Of a DNA stretch of 64,000 nucleotides, positions 1-8,368 are shown in pieces. Position 1 is the first letter of the stretch; each line of letters starts with the position of its first letter. The notes beneath the pieces were generated by a model. That model was not told the DNA's origin and searched no databases. It was given only the letters and a program-made list of their open reading frames with translations. Source of the stretch: JAUSIF01 sp963711595 (GTDB taxonomy: Bacteria > Pseudomonadota > Alphaproteobacteria > Rhizobiales > Xanthobacteraceae); NCBI GenBank assembly GCA_963711595.1, contig CAVQER010000007.1, positions 372,001-436,000 on the forward strand. Reading direction: 5' to 3'. The position numbers and the translations under genes are program-made.

Positions 1-527
1 TCCATCCGGGCGTCCATCTCGCGCACCGTTTCGACGAAGTCGCGGATGGTGCAGAAATGGATGTTGGGCGTCTCGTACCAGCTGTCGCGGAGATTGTCCG
101 TGATTGGCATGCGGCCGAAGAACATTAGCTGCGTGCGGATGCGCCAGTGACCAAAGTTGGGGAACGACACCACGGCGTGGCGGCCAATGCGCAACATCTG
201 CTCGAGGACCCAGCGCGGCCGGCGTGTCGCCTGCAGCGTCTGCGAGAGCACGACGTAGTCGAATGCATCGTCTGGATAGTCGGCGAGATCGACGTCGGCG
301 TCGCCCTGAATCACGGCCAGTCCCTTGGCAACACTCGCATTCACGCCTTCTCGGGAAATCTCGATGCCGCGGCCGTCGACGCCGCGCGTCTGGGTCAGCA
401 AGTTCAGCAGCTCGCCGTCTCCGCAGCCCACGTCGAGCACACGCGCTCCCGGCGCGACCATGTCAGCGATCAGAACGAGGTCGACGCGCGAGGTCGCCGG
501 CGGCGGGGGGAGATTGCGGCTCAACAT
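1..527 (-). CDS. metW: Methionine biosynthesis protein MetW (3' end beyond window)
   Basis: MetW is a class I SAM-dependent methyltransferase-fold protein that works with MetX in homoserine acylation for methionine synthesis. Translation from the ATG at 527 gives about 175 residues without a stop up to the window edge, so the C-terminus is missing. The nucleotide-binding loop VLDVGCGDGEL lies near residue 35, followed by GRGIEISREGV, which are typical of MetW. The start lies 2 bases after the metX stop on the same strand, so the two genes are almost certainly cotranscribed. It is seen as incomplete only because the window ends; nothing suggests it is broken. Confidence 0.93.
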   Translation of the reverse strand, partial: MLSRNLPPPPATSRVDLVLIADMVAPGARVLDVGCGDGELLNLLTQTRGVDGRGIEISREGVNASVAKGLAVIQGDADVDLADYPDDAFDYVVLSQTLQATRRPRWVLEQMLRIGRHAVVSFPNFGHWRIRTQLMFFGRMPITDNLRDSWYETPNIHFCTIRDFVETVREMDARM

Positions 528-529
528 GT

Positions 530-1735
530 TCACGCCTTCGCTGGCGGGATACCGCGCGCACGCGCGGCGGCCTCGAGGAAGCCGCGCGTGATGGCGAACA
601 GCTCCGGCTCATCGAGCAGGAAGGCGTCGTGGCCCTTGTCGCTCTCGATTTCGGCGAACGAAACCGAGGCGCCGGAAGCGTTGAGCGCGTGGACGATCTG
701 GCGTGCGTCGCTCGTCGGGAACAACCAGTCCGATGTGAAGGACACGACGCAGAAGCGGGAGCGCGAGCCCTTGAAGGCGTTTGCGAGCACGCCGCCGTAG
801 TCCGCGGCGAGATCGAAGTAGTCCATCGCACGGGTGATGTAGAGATAGGAGTTTGCGTCGAAGCGTTGGACGAAACTCAGACCCTGATGTCGCAAATAGG
901 ATTCGACCTGGAAGTCCGCGTCGAAGCCGAAGGTCGGCGTCTCGCGATCTTGGAGGCGGCGACCAAACTTGCGATGCAGCGCGGCGTCCGAAAGATACGT
1001 GATGTGCGCGGCCATGCGCGCGACCGCAAGGCCGCGGTGCGGACTGCGGCCTTCCAGCAGATATCGTCCGTTGCGCCAATCGGGATCAGCGGTGATCGCC
1101 TGACGGCCGACCTCGTGGAACGCGATGTTCTGCGCCGAATGACGCGCGGCGGTCGCGAGCGGCAGCGCTGCGTACACGCGGTCGGGGTAGCTCGCCGCCC
1201 ATTGCAGGGCCTGCATGCCACCCATGGATCCGCCGGTTACGCAGAGCAGCGTCTCGATGCCGAGATGATCGAGCAGCATGGCCTGTGAGTTGACCATGTC
1301 GCGAACGGTGACGACGGGAAGCGAAAGACCATAGGGCTCGGTGCTCGCGGCATTGCGCGAGGCGGGACCCGTCGTGCCCATGCAGCCGCCAAGCACGTTC
1401 GGACAAATGACGAAGAATCGATTGGTGTCGATCGGCTTGCCGGGGCCGACCATGGTTTCCCACCAGCCGGGATTGCCGGTCGCGGGATGCGTGCCGACCA
1501 CGTACTGGTCTCCGGACAATGCGTGACAGACAAGGATCGCGTTGCTGCGGCGATCGTTCAGTTCGCCGTACGTCATGTACGCGACCTGGAACGGCGAGAG
1601 GTCAACGCCGGCGTCGAGGCGCAGCGGCTTGTCGGCGTCAAAGCGCGCGACCGGCGAATGCGGTTCGTCCGCCTGCCGGCGGATCGCCTTGGCGCGGTTT
1701 TCGGGAGCTTCAAGGTCGACGCGAACTACGCTCAT
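530..1735 (-). CDS. metX: Homoserine O-acetyltransferase MetX
   Basis: Transfers an acyl group from acyl-CoA to homoserine, the first committed step of methionine synthesis, in the cytoplasm. The 401-residue alpha/beta hydrolase has the full family length. The oxyanion region LVCHALSGDQ is near residue 68, the nucleophile elbow GGSMGGMQ places the catalytic serine at about residue 170, and C-terminal SFTSDWLFPTS and KGHDAFLL supply the Asp and His of the triad. Acetyl versus succinyl donor choice cannot be settled by eye. It leads a metX-metW operon divergent from the chorismate mutase gene, with a good sigma70-like promoter just upstream. Confidence 0.95.
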   Translation of the reverse strand: MSVVRVDLEAPENRAKAIRRQADEPHSPVARFDADKPLRLDAGVDLSPFQVAYMTYGELNDRRSNAILVCHALSGDQYVVGTHPATGNPGWWETMVGPGKPIDTNRFFVICPNVLGGCMGTTGPASRNAASTEPYGLSLPVVTVRDMVNSQAMLLDHLGIETLLCVTGGSMGGMQALQWAASYPDRVYAALPLATAARHSAQNIAFHEVGRQAITADPDWRNGRYLLEGRSPHRGLAVARMAAHITYLSDAALHRKFGRRLQDRETPTFGFDADFQVESYLRHQGLSFVQRFDANSYLYITRAMDYFDLAADYGGVLANAFKGSRSRFCVVSFTSDWLFPTSDARQIVHALNASGASVSFAEIESDKGHDAFLLDEPELFAITRGFLEAAARARGIPPAKA

Positions 1736-1773
1736 GACGTTCTCAGGGCCGCATCGGCGGCATGGCGGGCTAG

Positions 1774-1802
1774 TGCTAGAGAGCCTGTCACAAGCATGTC
1801 AA
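1774..1802 (-). promoter_or_regulatory. Putative sigma70-type promoter of metX-metW
   Basis: On the minus strand TTGACA (1802-1797) is followed by a 17-base spacer and CTAGCA (1779-1774). That is a perfect -35 box with optimal spacing and a moderate -10 box. It would start transcription roughly 30 bases upstream of the metX ATG. I looked for a SAM-II riboswitch in the leader, as some relatives have one, but the leader is too short and lacks the motif. Confidence 0.5.
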
Positions 1803-1863
1803 CGATTTCTTTGCGTTCGGCTTAAGGCGCGCTATCAAGCGCCGCCTGTGTTGGGCCGTTCCC

Positions 1864-2718
1864 ATGTCCGATCCCAAGAAGCGGAAGCCAATTGCGGGGG
1901 CTGCGCCCACGCTCGCCGATTTGCGTGCGGAGATCGACCGCATCGATGCGGCGATGCATGCGCATTTGATCGAGCGCGGCGAAATCATCGCTGAGCTGAT
2001 CAAGGTCAAGCGCACGCAGGAGTCCGGCGCTGCGTTCCGGCCCGCGCGCGAAGCCGAGATGATGCGCCGGATCGTGGAACGGCACAGTGGGATTCTTCCC
2101 CTCGACACGGTTGAGAGCATTTGGCGCGTCATCATCGCGACCTTCACGTTCGTGCAGGCGCCATACGCGGTGCACGCCGATTTCGCCGCGGGCGATGCGC
2201 CGGTACGGGACTCCGCCCGCTTTCACTTCGGCTTCACGGTGCCGCTCACGGCGCATCTTGGCGCGGCGCCGGTCGTGGCAGCTGTTGCTGCATCAAAGGG
2301 CGATCTCGGGCTTGTGCCCGCGAGCAATCTCGCCGGCGCTGGTCCGTGGTGGACGGCGCTCGAGGATGCGGCGGCGCCCAAGATCATTGCGCGCCTGCCG
2401 TTCGTCGAGCGCGCGGACCATCCGGCTTCATTTCCCTTGTTCGTCGTTTCGCGGCCGATCGTGCCGGAAGCGGCAATCAGGGACGTCGAGACGTGGAGCG
2501 TCCGCGTGGCCGGCTGGAGTGCTGCGGCCGCGCGTGCTTTGACTCCCGTGGCCGAAGTTCTCGCAGTCCCCCACGGCGAGTTCGATGGGGCCGCGTTGCT
2601 CCTATCGTTAACGCCAGGACACTCGCTTGACGAAGCGACGACGGCATTGGTCGCGGCCGGCGCTTCGGTGCGCGCCACGGCCCTCGTCGGCGGGCATGCG
2701 ACCCGCTATACGATCTAG
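1864..2718 (+). CDS. aroQ: Chorismate mutase with a C-terminal PDT/ACT-like region
   Basis: Converts chorismate to prephenate for phenylalanine and tyrosine synthesis. Residues 15-100 are an AroQ-type all-helical mutase: LADLRAEIDRIDAAMHAHL, the lysine-containing IKVKRTQES and the helix AREAEMMRRIVERH. The remaining 180 residues resemble a degenerate prephenate dehydratase/ACT region. The usual dehydratase TRF motif is not visible, so dehydratase activity is not supported, while the end (GGHATRYTI) looks like an ACT-type regulatory tail. Proteins of this 280-290 residue layout occur in Bradyrhizobium relatives annotated simply as chorismate mutase. It starts the mutase-hisC-tyrC cluster and lies divergent to metX. 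Confidence 0.88.
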   Translation: MSDPKKRKPIAGAAPTLADLRAEIDRIDAAMHAHLIERGEIIAELIKVKRTQESGAAFRPAREAEMMRRIVERHSGILPLDTVESIWRVIIATFTFVQAPYAVHADFAAGDAPVRDSARFHFGFTVPLTAHLGAAPVVAAVAASKGDLGLVPASNLAGAGPWWTALEDAAAPKIIARLPFVERADHPASFPLFVVSRPIVPEAAIRDVETWSVRVAGWSAAAARALTPVAEVLAVPHGEFDGAALLLSLTPGHSLDEATTALVAAGASVRATALVGGHATRYTI

Positions 2719-2756
2719 CCACCTTTTTCCTATTTGCTGCGCCCGGAAACTGAACG

Positions 2757-3872
2757 ATGAGTGCGTCCGAACGTCCTGTGCCGAAAGCGAGCGTTCTCGA
2801 GATCGCGGCCTATGTGCCCGGCCGGAGCGAGGCGCCTGGCGCGGCCAAGGTTTACAAGCTCTCGTCCAACGAGACGCCGCTCGGGCCGAGCCCGAAGGCG
2901 ATCGAAGCCTTTCGTGCGGCGTCCGAGACGCTTCACTACTATCCGGACGGGGCGCATAGGGCCTTGCGCGAGGCCATTGCGCGCACATTTGGTCTCGACC
3001 CACTGCGTATCATCTGCTCGAACGGCTCGGACGAGCTTTTAAGCTTGATCGCGCAGGCGTACCTGACAGCGGGCGATGAGGCGATCTTCACGAAGCACGG
3101 ATTCCTGGTTTATCGCAACGCGACGCTCGCCGCGGGTGGAAAGCCCGTCGTTGTGCCGGAGAGGAATTACACGGCCGACGTGGATGCGATTCTCGCGGCG
3201 GTGACGCCGCGCACGCGGATCGTCTTTATCGCGAACCCGAACAATCCCACGGGCACGTACCTGCCGTTCGCCGAAGTGCGGCGGTTGCACGCGGCGCTAC
3301 CGGCGAACGTCGTTCTCGTGATTGACGCGGCTTACGCCGAATACGTACGGCGGAACGACTATGAGTCGGGCATCGAGCTTGCGGGAACGAACGAGAACGT
3401 GGTGATGACGCGAACGTTCTCAAAGATTCATGGGCTTGCTGGCCTGCGGATCGGATGGATGTACGCCCCGCTCGCGGTGATCGACGCCGTCAACCGCATC
3501 CGCGGCCCGTTCAACGTGAACGCTCCGGCAATCGCGGCCGGCGTCGCCGCGCTTGCCGATACCGCGCATGTGGAGCGCGCGGCCGCGCACAATGCCAAGT
3601 GGCTGCCGTGGCTCATGGAGCAGATACGCGGCCTCGGGCTCGAGGTGACGCCGAGCGTCGGCAACTTCGTGCTGATCCATTTCATGAACGAGCGCGGAAA
3701 GACGGCAAAAGACGCGGACGCGTTTCTGCTCAAGCGTGGGCTCGTGCTGAGGCGGGTCGAGGCCTACCATCTGCCCAACGCGCTACGCATGACCGTCGGC
3801 ACGGAAGAGGCGAATCGCCTCGTGGTATCGGCACTTTCCGACTTTCTCGCACGTGAGGCTGTCCGTGCCTGA
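2757..3872 (+). CDS. hisC: Histidinol-phosphate aminotransferase HisC
   Basis: PLP-dependent class II aminotransferase for histidinol phosphate; in alphaproteobacteria this enzyme commonly also transaminates aromatic keto acids. The 371 residues show KLSSNETPLGPSP near residue 34, ANPNNPTGTY near 159, the DAAYAEY aspartate near 190, and the PLP lysine in TFSKIHGLAGLR at about residue 223. Placement between chorismate mutase and prephenate dehydrogenase supports a dual histidine/aromatic role, a recurrent arrangement in this order. Its stop overlaps the start of the next gene, indicating coupled translation. Confidence 0.94.
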   Translation: MSASERPVPKASVLEIAAYVPGRSEAPGAAKVYKLSSNETPLGPSPKAIEAFRAASETLHYYPDGAHRALREAIARTFGLDPLRIICSNGSDELLSLIAQAYLTAGDEAIFTKHGFLVYRNATLAAGGKPVVVPERNYTADVDAILAAVTPRTRIVFIANPNNPTGTYLPFAEVRRLHAALPANVVLVIDAAYAEYVRRNDYESGIELAGTNENVVMTRTFSKIHGLAGLRIGWMYAPLAVIDAVNRIRGPFNVNAPAIAAGVAALADTAHVERAAAHNAKWLPWLMEQIRGLGLEVTPSVGNFVLIHFMNERGKTAKDADAFLLKRGLVLRRVEAYHLPNALRMTVGTEEANRLVVSALSDFLAREAVRA

Positions 3873-4833
3873 CAACGCGCCCTTGTTCGAGCGGCTTGCC
3901 CTGATCGGTATTGGACTGATCGGCTCGTCGATTGCTCGTGCCGCGCGCGAGCGCGGTCTCGTGCGGTCGATTGCGGCGTCCGCCCGGTCCGGCGCGACGC
4001 GCAAGCGCGTAACCGAACTCGAACTCGCCGACGAGGTTTTTGCGACGAATGCCGAGGCGGCCAAGGGAGCTGATCTCGTCATCGTTTGCGTCCCGGTCGG
4101 TGCGTGCGGAACGGTAGCCGCAGAGATCGCGCCTGTGCTCAAGGCGGGCGCGATGGTGTCGGATGTCGGCTCGGTAAAAAGCGCGATCCTGCGTGATATG
4201 GCGCAACATCTGCCGAAGAACGTGCATTTCGTGCCGGCGCACCCGGTAGCGGGCACGGAGCATTCGGGGCCCGACGCCGGCTTCGCCGAGTTGTTCGAAA
4301 ATCGCTGGTGCATTCTCACGCCGCCGAAGGGCGCCGATCCAAAAGCGATCGAGCGGCTCAAGGCATTCTGGACCGGGCTCGGCGCGAACGTCGAGATCAT
4401 GGATGCGGACCACCACGACATGGTGCTCGCGATCACAAGTCACGTGCCGCACCTGATTGCTTACAACATCGTCGGCACAGCGGCGCATCTCGGCGAGGTC
4501 ACACAATCGGAGGTGACCAAGTTCTCTGCCGGCGGTTTCCGAGATTTCACTCGCATAGCCGCGTCGGACCCGACGATGTGGCGCGACGTGTTCCTGCACA
4601 ACAAGGAAGCCGTACTCGAGATGCTCGGACGTTTCAGCGAAGACCTTTCGGTGCTGACGCGGGCGATCCGTTTCGGCGACGGCAAGACGCTGTTCGACCT
4701 GTTCACGCGCACGCGGGCGATCCGCCGCTCGATCATCGAGATCGGTCAGGAAACGGCGGAGCCGGATTTCGGTCGCCGCCGCCGCTCGAAGGAGCCGCCG
4801 GCGCCGCTGCCGCGGCCCTATGCCAATGACTGA
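3853..4833 (+). CDS. tyrC: Prephenate/arogenate dehydrogenase family protein
   Basis: Oxidative decarboxylation of prephenate or arogenate, leading to tyrosine. The N-terminal Rossmann motif LALIGIGLIGSSIARAAR begins near residue 14. The segment FVPAHPVAGTEHSG near 130 is the conserved substrate-site stretch of the family, and SHVPHLIAYNIV follows in the helical dimer domain. Length, 326 residues from a GTG start, is normal. That GTG overlaps hisC by 20 bases; a second GTG at 3865 would leave an 8-base overlap, so the exact start is uncertain. Prephenate versus arogenate specificity cannot be told from sequence alone. Confidence 0.9.
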   Translation: MRLSVPDNAPLFERLALIGIGLIGSSIARAARERGLVRSIAASARSGATRKRVTELELADEVFATNAEAAKGADLVIVCVPVGACGTVAAEIAPVLKAGAMVSDVGSVKSAILRDMAQHLPKNVHFVPAHPVAGTEHSGPDAGFAELFENRWCILTPPKGADPKAIERLKAFWTGLGANVEIMDADHHDMVLAITSHVPHLIAYNIVGTAAHLGEVTQSEVTKFSAGGFRDFTRIAASDPTMWRDVFLHNKEAVLEMLGRFSEDLSVLTRAIRFGDGKTLFDLFTRTRAIRRSIIEIGQETAEPDFGRRRRSKEPPAPLPRPYAND

Positions 4834-4858
4834 GGGCGCGCCGTCGCGAGCCTGAGCC

Positions 4859-5392
4859 ATGTCCGCTTCCAGCGACGGCGATCTCTGGGTGTTCGGTTAT
4901 GGGTCGCTGATGTGGCGTACCGGCTTCGACTATCTCGAACGGCGACAGGCTAGGCTTATCGGCGCGCATCGCGCCCTTTGTATCTACTCGCACATCCATC
5001 GCGGCACGCCCGAGACTCCGGGACTTGTGCTCGGTCTTGACCGGGGCGGCTCGTGCCGCGGCATTGCGTTTCGCGTGGCGGCGGAAAATGCGAGCGGCAC
5101 GCTCGCCTACCTGCAGGAGCGCGAACTCGTCACCAAGGCTTACAAGGAGGCGGTGCGGCAGGTCGAATTGCTGGGCGCGAAGCCCGAGCGCGTATCGGCA
5201 CACTGCTATCTCGTCGATCGCTCCCATCCGCAATACACGAAACACTTGTCGCTCGAGGAGCAGCTTCGGCTCGTGCTCCAGGGCCGCGGGCGCTCCGGCG
5301 CAAATCCGGAATATGTCCTCGAAACCGTGAAACACATGCGCGAGCTCGGCATCCGCGATCGCGCACTTGAGTGGCTGGCGGCGCGGCTTTAG
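4859..5392 (+). CDS. Gamma-glutamylcyclotransferase, ChaC family
   Basis: ChaC-like enzymes cleave the gamma-glutamyl bond of glutathione, releasing 5-oxoproline and Cys-Gly. The protein begins with the diagnostic VFGYGSLMWRTGF near residue 11, which forms the phosphate-like substrate loop, and carries YLQERELVTKAY near 80 with the expected catalytic glutamate. At 177 residues it matches the bacterial family. It starts 25 bases after tyrC on the same strand but has no obvious functional link to aromatic amino-acid synthesis. Confidence 0.85.
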   Translation: MSASSDGDLWVFGYGSLMWRTGFDYLERRQARLIGAHRALCIYSHIHRGTPETPGLVLGLDRGGSCRGIAFRVAAENASGTLAYLQERELVTKAYKEAVRQVELLGAKPERVSAHCYLVDRSHPQYTKHLSLEEQLRLVLQGRGRSGANPEYVLETVKHMRELGIRDRALEWLAARL

Positions 5393-5393
5393 T

Positions 5394-5777
5394 TCAGGCG
5401 GCGCGGCGCGCGACGTTCACCGGCATGCCATTGCCGAGTGTCAGCGGAGACAGATCGTGCAACACGGATTCGAGCGGGTCGGCGCCGCCGTCCACGATAT
5501 GGAGGTGAACTTCGTCCGTTCCGAGTGGAATCACCGGACAACCGGGGTCGACGCTGGCGCCGATCAGGTCGAACGTGTTGCCGCTGCGGCGCACGAACAG
5601 GGAAACCGCACCTGCGTATTCCGGTACTCGGCCCGCCGGAAAACGGGTGCATGCATAGCGGCGGCCGGAGAGCCCGCGCCAAAAGTGAAAGCGGTTCGCA
5701 AGTGCGGCGTGGCGGCCTGCCTGAAGCAGGCCGGCGTATCCGGGTAATCGGTCGAAATCGGCGAGTTCAAGGGTCAT
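5394..5777 (-). CDS. Hypothetical protein, 127 aa
   Basis: I do not recognise this protein. It is soluble by appearance, without signal peptide or membrane segment. Notable stretches are RFHFWRGLSGRRYACTRF near residue 29 and IGASVDPGCPVIPLGTDEVH near 73. It converges with the ChaC-like gene, the two stops lying one base apart, and its downstream strand neighbours (plsC, ydcF) are separate. Codon pattern and length make it a plausible real gene, but no ribosome binding site is evident before its ATG. Confidence 0.6.
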   Translation of the reverse strand: MTLELADFDRLPGYAGLLQAGRHAALANRFHFWRGLSGRRYACTRFPAGRVPEYAGAVSLFVRRSGNTFDLIGASVDPGCPVIPLGTDEVHLHIVDGGADPLESVLHDLSPLTLGNGMPVNVARRAA

Positions 5778-5853
5778 TTTCGGCTCTGATTCGGGGGAAC
5801 AAAACTAGAACAAAGCCGATTCCCGCGTCAATGAAATTCGGAGGGGCGGGAAA

Positions 5854-6636
5854 TCAGGGACCCGGCCTGCCGCGGAAAGCCACCTGCCGGTCGTAGGCCT
5901 CAATGTCGCTCCGGCCTTGCGACACCAGCCGAGTGGTGGCGGGCTCGATCTGATTTTGCAGCGCGATCAGAAAGGCGTCCGGATGCAGCCCGGGCGGGAT
6001 CGGCTCGAGGATCTCGACGCGGATCGTGCCCGGACGAATGCGCCAACTTCGTCGCGGCCAGTAGAGACCGGAGTTCAACGCGATCGGCACGCAGGGGACC
6101 GCGAGTTCGCCGTACAGATGCGCGACCCCGTATTTGTAACTGGGCTCGGCGTCCGGCGCGCGGCGGGTGCCTTCCGGAAAAATTGCGATCTGGCGCCCGC
6201 GGGCGATCTCTTTCCTGGCTCGCTCGGTCATCTCCGCAAGTGCCGCTGCGCGCGCACCGCGGCGCACCGGGATCATCCGCGCCTTGATGCAGTACCAGCC
6301 GAAGATCGGCAGCCACATCAGTTCACGCTTCAGCACGTAGGCGGGATCCGAAAACAAATACAGAAGCGAATACGTCTCCCAGGTCGACTGATGTTTCACC
6401 GCAACGAGCAGCGGTCCGGAGGGAAGGCGCTCGACGCCGCGGATGTCGAAATCGATCCCGCAGATCGTCCAGAGCAGCCAATGATTCACCGAAACCCAGG
6501 AGTCCACCGCGCGCCACAGGAAACGGCGCGGCATGAACAAGACCGGAAGGCAGACGATCATGTGAACGATCGTGTTGAGATACAGTCCGCCGTTCAGAAG
6601 GATTACGCGGAACGCCTGCACAATACGCGGGCCCAT
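5854..6636 (-). CDS. plsC: 1-acyl-sn-glycerol-3-phosphate acyltransferase PlsC
   Basis: Acylates lysophosphatidic acid to phosphatidic acid at the inner membrane. The 260-residue protein has an N-terminal hydrophobic helix, the acyltransferase block I in the form KHQSTWET (His followed four residues later by Glu rather than the textbook Asp, a variant I associate with rhizobial homologues), and block III FPEGTRRAPD near residue 150. I chose the ATG at 6636, 5 bases after the ydcF stop, because the open frame upstream lies inside ydcF and looks like a shadow. It is probably translated in tandem with ydcF. Confidence 0.9.
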   Translation of the reverse strand: MGPRIVQAFRVILLNGGLYLNTIVHMIVCLPVLFMPRRFLWRAVDSWVSVNHWLLWTICGIDFDIRGVERLPSGPLLVAVKHQSTWETYSLLYLFSDPAYVLKRELMWLPIFGWYCIKARMIPVRRGARAAALAEMTERARKEIARGRQIAIFPEGTRRAPDAEPSYKYGVAHLYGELAVPCVPIALNSGLYWPRRSWRIRPGTIRVEILEPIPPGLHPDAFLIALQNQIEPATTRLVSQGRSDIEAYDRQVAFRGRPGP

Positions 6637-6641
6637 GGCGC

Positions 6642-7307
6642 TCAAGATTGCCCGGGACGGTCGCCGACGGCGAGACTCGCCGGAGTGAAGCGAACGCGCG
6701 CGAAGGTTGCGAGATACTTCACGTACTCGACCGCCAGCAGCCGTACAGTTGCCGAGTCCGACCACCAGGGCTCGTCGCGCATGCGATCGCTGATGACGGG
6801 ATAGGGTACGAGCTTCACGTCGGGCAGTTCGTGGGCGATCTCGATGAGCGCGCGCGGCATGTGCCATCCGGAAGTAACGACGATCAGCGATTTAAACTTG
6901 TTCGCGCGCACCCAATTTCCGGTCTCCATTGCATTGCCGATCGTGTTGGTCGCCGCGCGGCCCAGATCGATACGCCCGACGAGTACGCGCTCGAACTCGG
7001 GGTTCTTGCCGATAAGCTCGCTGCGCGTAGTGCTTGGATTGACGCCGGAGATCAACAGGCGTTTGCCGCGTTTGGCGGCGAGTAGTTCCACCGCATCGAC
7101 AATGCGCGAGGCGCCGCCCGTGAGAACGACGATACCGTCGGCCGAGCTGTTCAGCTGCACTTCCGCGCGCGGAAGACTGTTTGCGAAGGCGAGAAATCCG
7201 ATACCGAGCGCGACCACTGCGATCAGGATCACGGGAGCGGCAATGCGCAGCCAGCCGGCCCGCGGTGCTCGCGGCTTTTCCTCCCCGCCAAGGTCATGAT
7301 CCGGCAT
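6642..7307 (-). CDS. YdcF/DUF218 family membrane protein
   Basis: YdcF-like (SanA/ElyC superfamily) proteins are single-pass envelope proteins; some members affect envelope polysaccharide, but the reaction here is unknown. A transmembrane helix (about residues 21-43) is followed by the family core: IVVLTGGASRIVDAVELL near 59, LLISGVNP near 84 and LIVVTSGWHMPRA near 140. The gene lies immediately upstream of plsC and downstream of ftsX on the same strand, an order I recall as recurrent in Hyphomicrobiales, which ties it loosely to envelope growth. Confidence 0.82.
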   Translation of the reverse strand: MPDHDLGGEEKPRAPRAGWLRIAAPVILIAVVALGIGFLAFANSLPRAEVQLNSSADGIVVLTGGASRIVDAVELLAAKRGKRLLISGVNPSTTRSELIGKNPEFERVLVGRIDLGRAATNTIGNAMETGNWVRANKFKSLIVVTSGWHMPRALIEIAHELPDVKLVPYPVISDRMRDEPWWSDSATVRLLAVEYVKYLATFARVRFTPASLAVGDRPGQS

Positions 7308-7390
7308 AAGGCGATCCTGCGGAAATTCTAAACCGAACAGCGTTGCACCGCGACCGCCGGGGGTGCTCGAAAATGGCGGAATGTCATGCG

Positions 7391-8368
7391 TTATTCGATA
7401 TGGCGCAATGTCATGCGTACCGTGAGCCGCGCCGCCACCGTCGTCACCAGCGCGATCAGACCGGCGACACCGGCGATGGCCAGATAGCCACGCTGATCCA
7501 GTGCAAATTGGCCTGTCAGGAACGCGGTTTCGGAACCAGCAGCCGGCGCAAAAAGTATCGGCAAGAAGTTGCCGGCCACGAACAGGAGCGCGGCAGCGGC
7601 ACCGCCGATCAAGCCGCCCTGAACGCCTACAGCGAAAAAGTGCCGCTGAAACGTCGAGGCAATGAAGTCGTCGTGCGCACCGACGAGATGCAGCACCTCG
7701 ACAACCGGCCGATTGGTGGAGACCGCTCCCCGCGTCGCGAACGAAACCGACAGCACCGTCGCGGCGAGCACAAGGCCGAGCAAGGCGAAGCCCGCGACAA
7801 TGATCGTGTCGGACACTGCGGCCAACCGACCCGACCAGTTGCGGTGATCATCGAGACTTGCACCGGCCACGCCTTCGCTCAGTCCGCGGCGCAGTCCGGT
7901 GAGGTCGGCCTCAGTTGCATCGCCGAGTCGGACGATGATGAGACGCGGGAGCGGGAGCAATCCGAGATCGACCCCGGTCCCCAGCCACGGTTCGAGCAGG
8001 CGGCCGGTTTCGTCACGCGACATGGCGCGCACGTCCGCGATACCTGGGGTGCGGCGCGCCACGTCGATCGCCTTGTCGATCTCCGCTCCGACATCATGGC
8101 TGGGGAGCGGACGGATCTGGATCGTGACTTCGCGCGACATGTCCTTCTGCCAGGCACTGACCGAGACGTGCACGATCGTGATCGTGCCGACGATGAGTGC
8201 GGCGATGAAGGTCATGATGGCGATGGTGAAGAACAGCGCATTGCTCGTTACGCCGTCGCGCGGAACGATCGGCGCCGCGGGCCGGACGAGCGAAGCCTCG
8301 GCGTTCCTAGCGGGCACGACGAATTCCCGTTGTTCCCGCCGGGCGGGCGCGATGCAGCCGGCCGTCAT
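7391..8368 (-). CDS. ftsX: Cell division ABC-type permease FtsX
   Basis: Integral membrane partner of FtsE; the complex couples ATP use to activation of septal peptidoglycan hydrolysis. One membrane helix near residues 45-67 precedes an extracytoplasmic domain (about 70-180), then three C-terminal helices in the FtsX arrangement, including IIVAGFALLGLVLAATVLSV near 190. The ATG at 8368 would overlap the ftsE frame by 62 bases; a GTG at 8317 gives an 11-base overlap and removes an arginine-rich leader, so the start is uncertain. Its partner ftsE is frameshifted as read. Confidence 0.9.
   Translation of the reverse strand: MTAGCIAPARREQREFVVPARNAEASLVRPAAPIVPRDGVTSNALFFTIAIMTFIAALIVGTITIVHVSVSAWQKDMSREVTIQIRPLPSHDVGAEIDKAIDVARRTPGIADVRAMSRDETGRLLEPWLGTGVDLGLLPLPRLIIVRLGDATEADLTGLRRGLSEGVAGASLDDHRNWSGRLAAVSDTIIVAGFALLGLVLAATVLSVSFATRGAVSTNRPVVEVLHLVGAHDDFIASTFQRHFFAVGVQGGLIGGAAAALLFVAGNFLPILFAPAAGSETAFLTGQFALDQRGYLAIAGVAGLIALVTTVAARLTVRMTLRHIE

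Noticed and set aside
104..1288. Long plus-strand open frame of 394 codons
   Set aside because: Antisense to metW/metX, extremely arginine/alanine-rich, with no recognisable domain; a GC-rich shadow.
1736..1863. SAM-II riboswitch before metX
   Set aside because: The expected leader is only about 30 bases after the promoter, and the conserved pseudoknot sequence is not visible.
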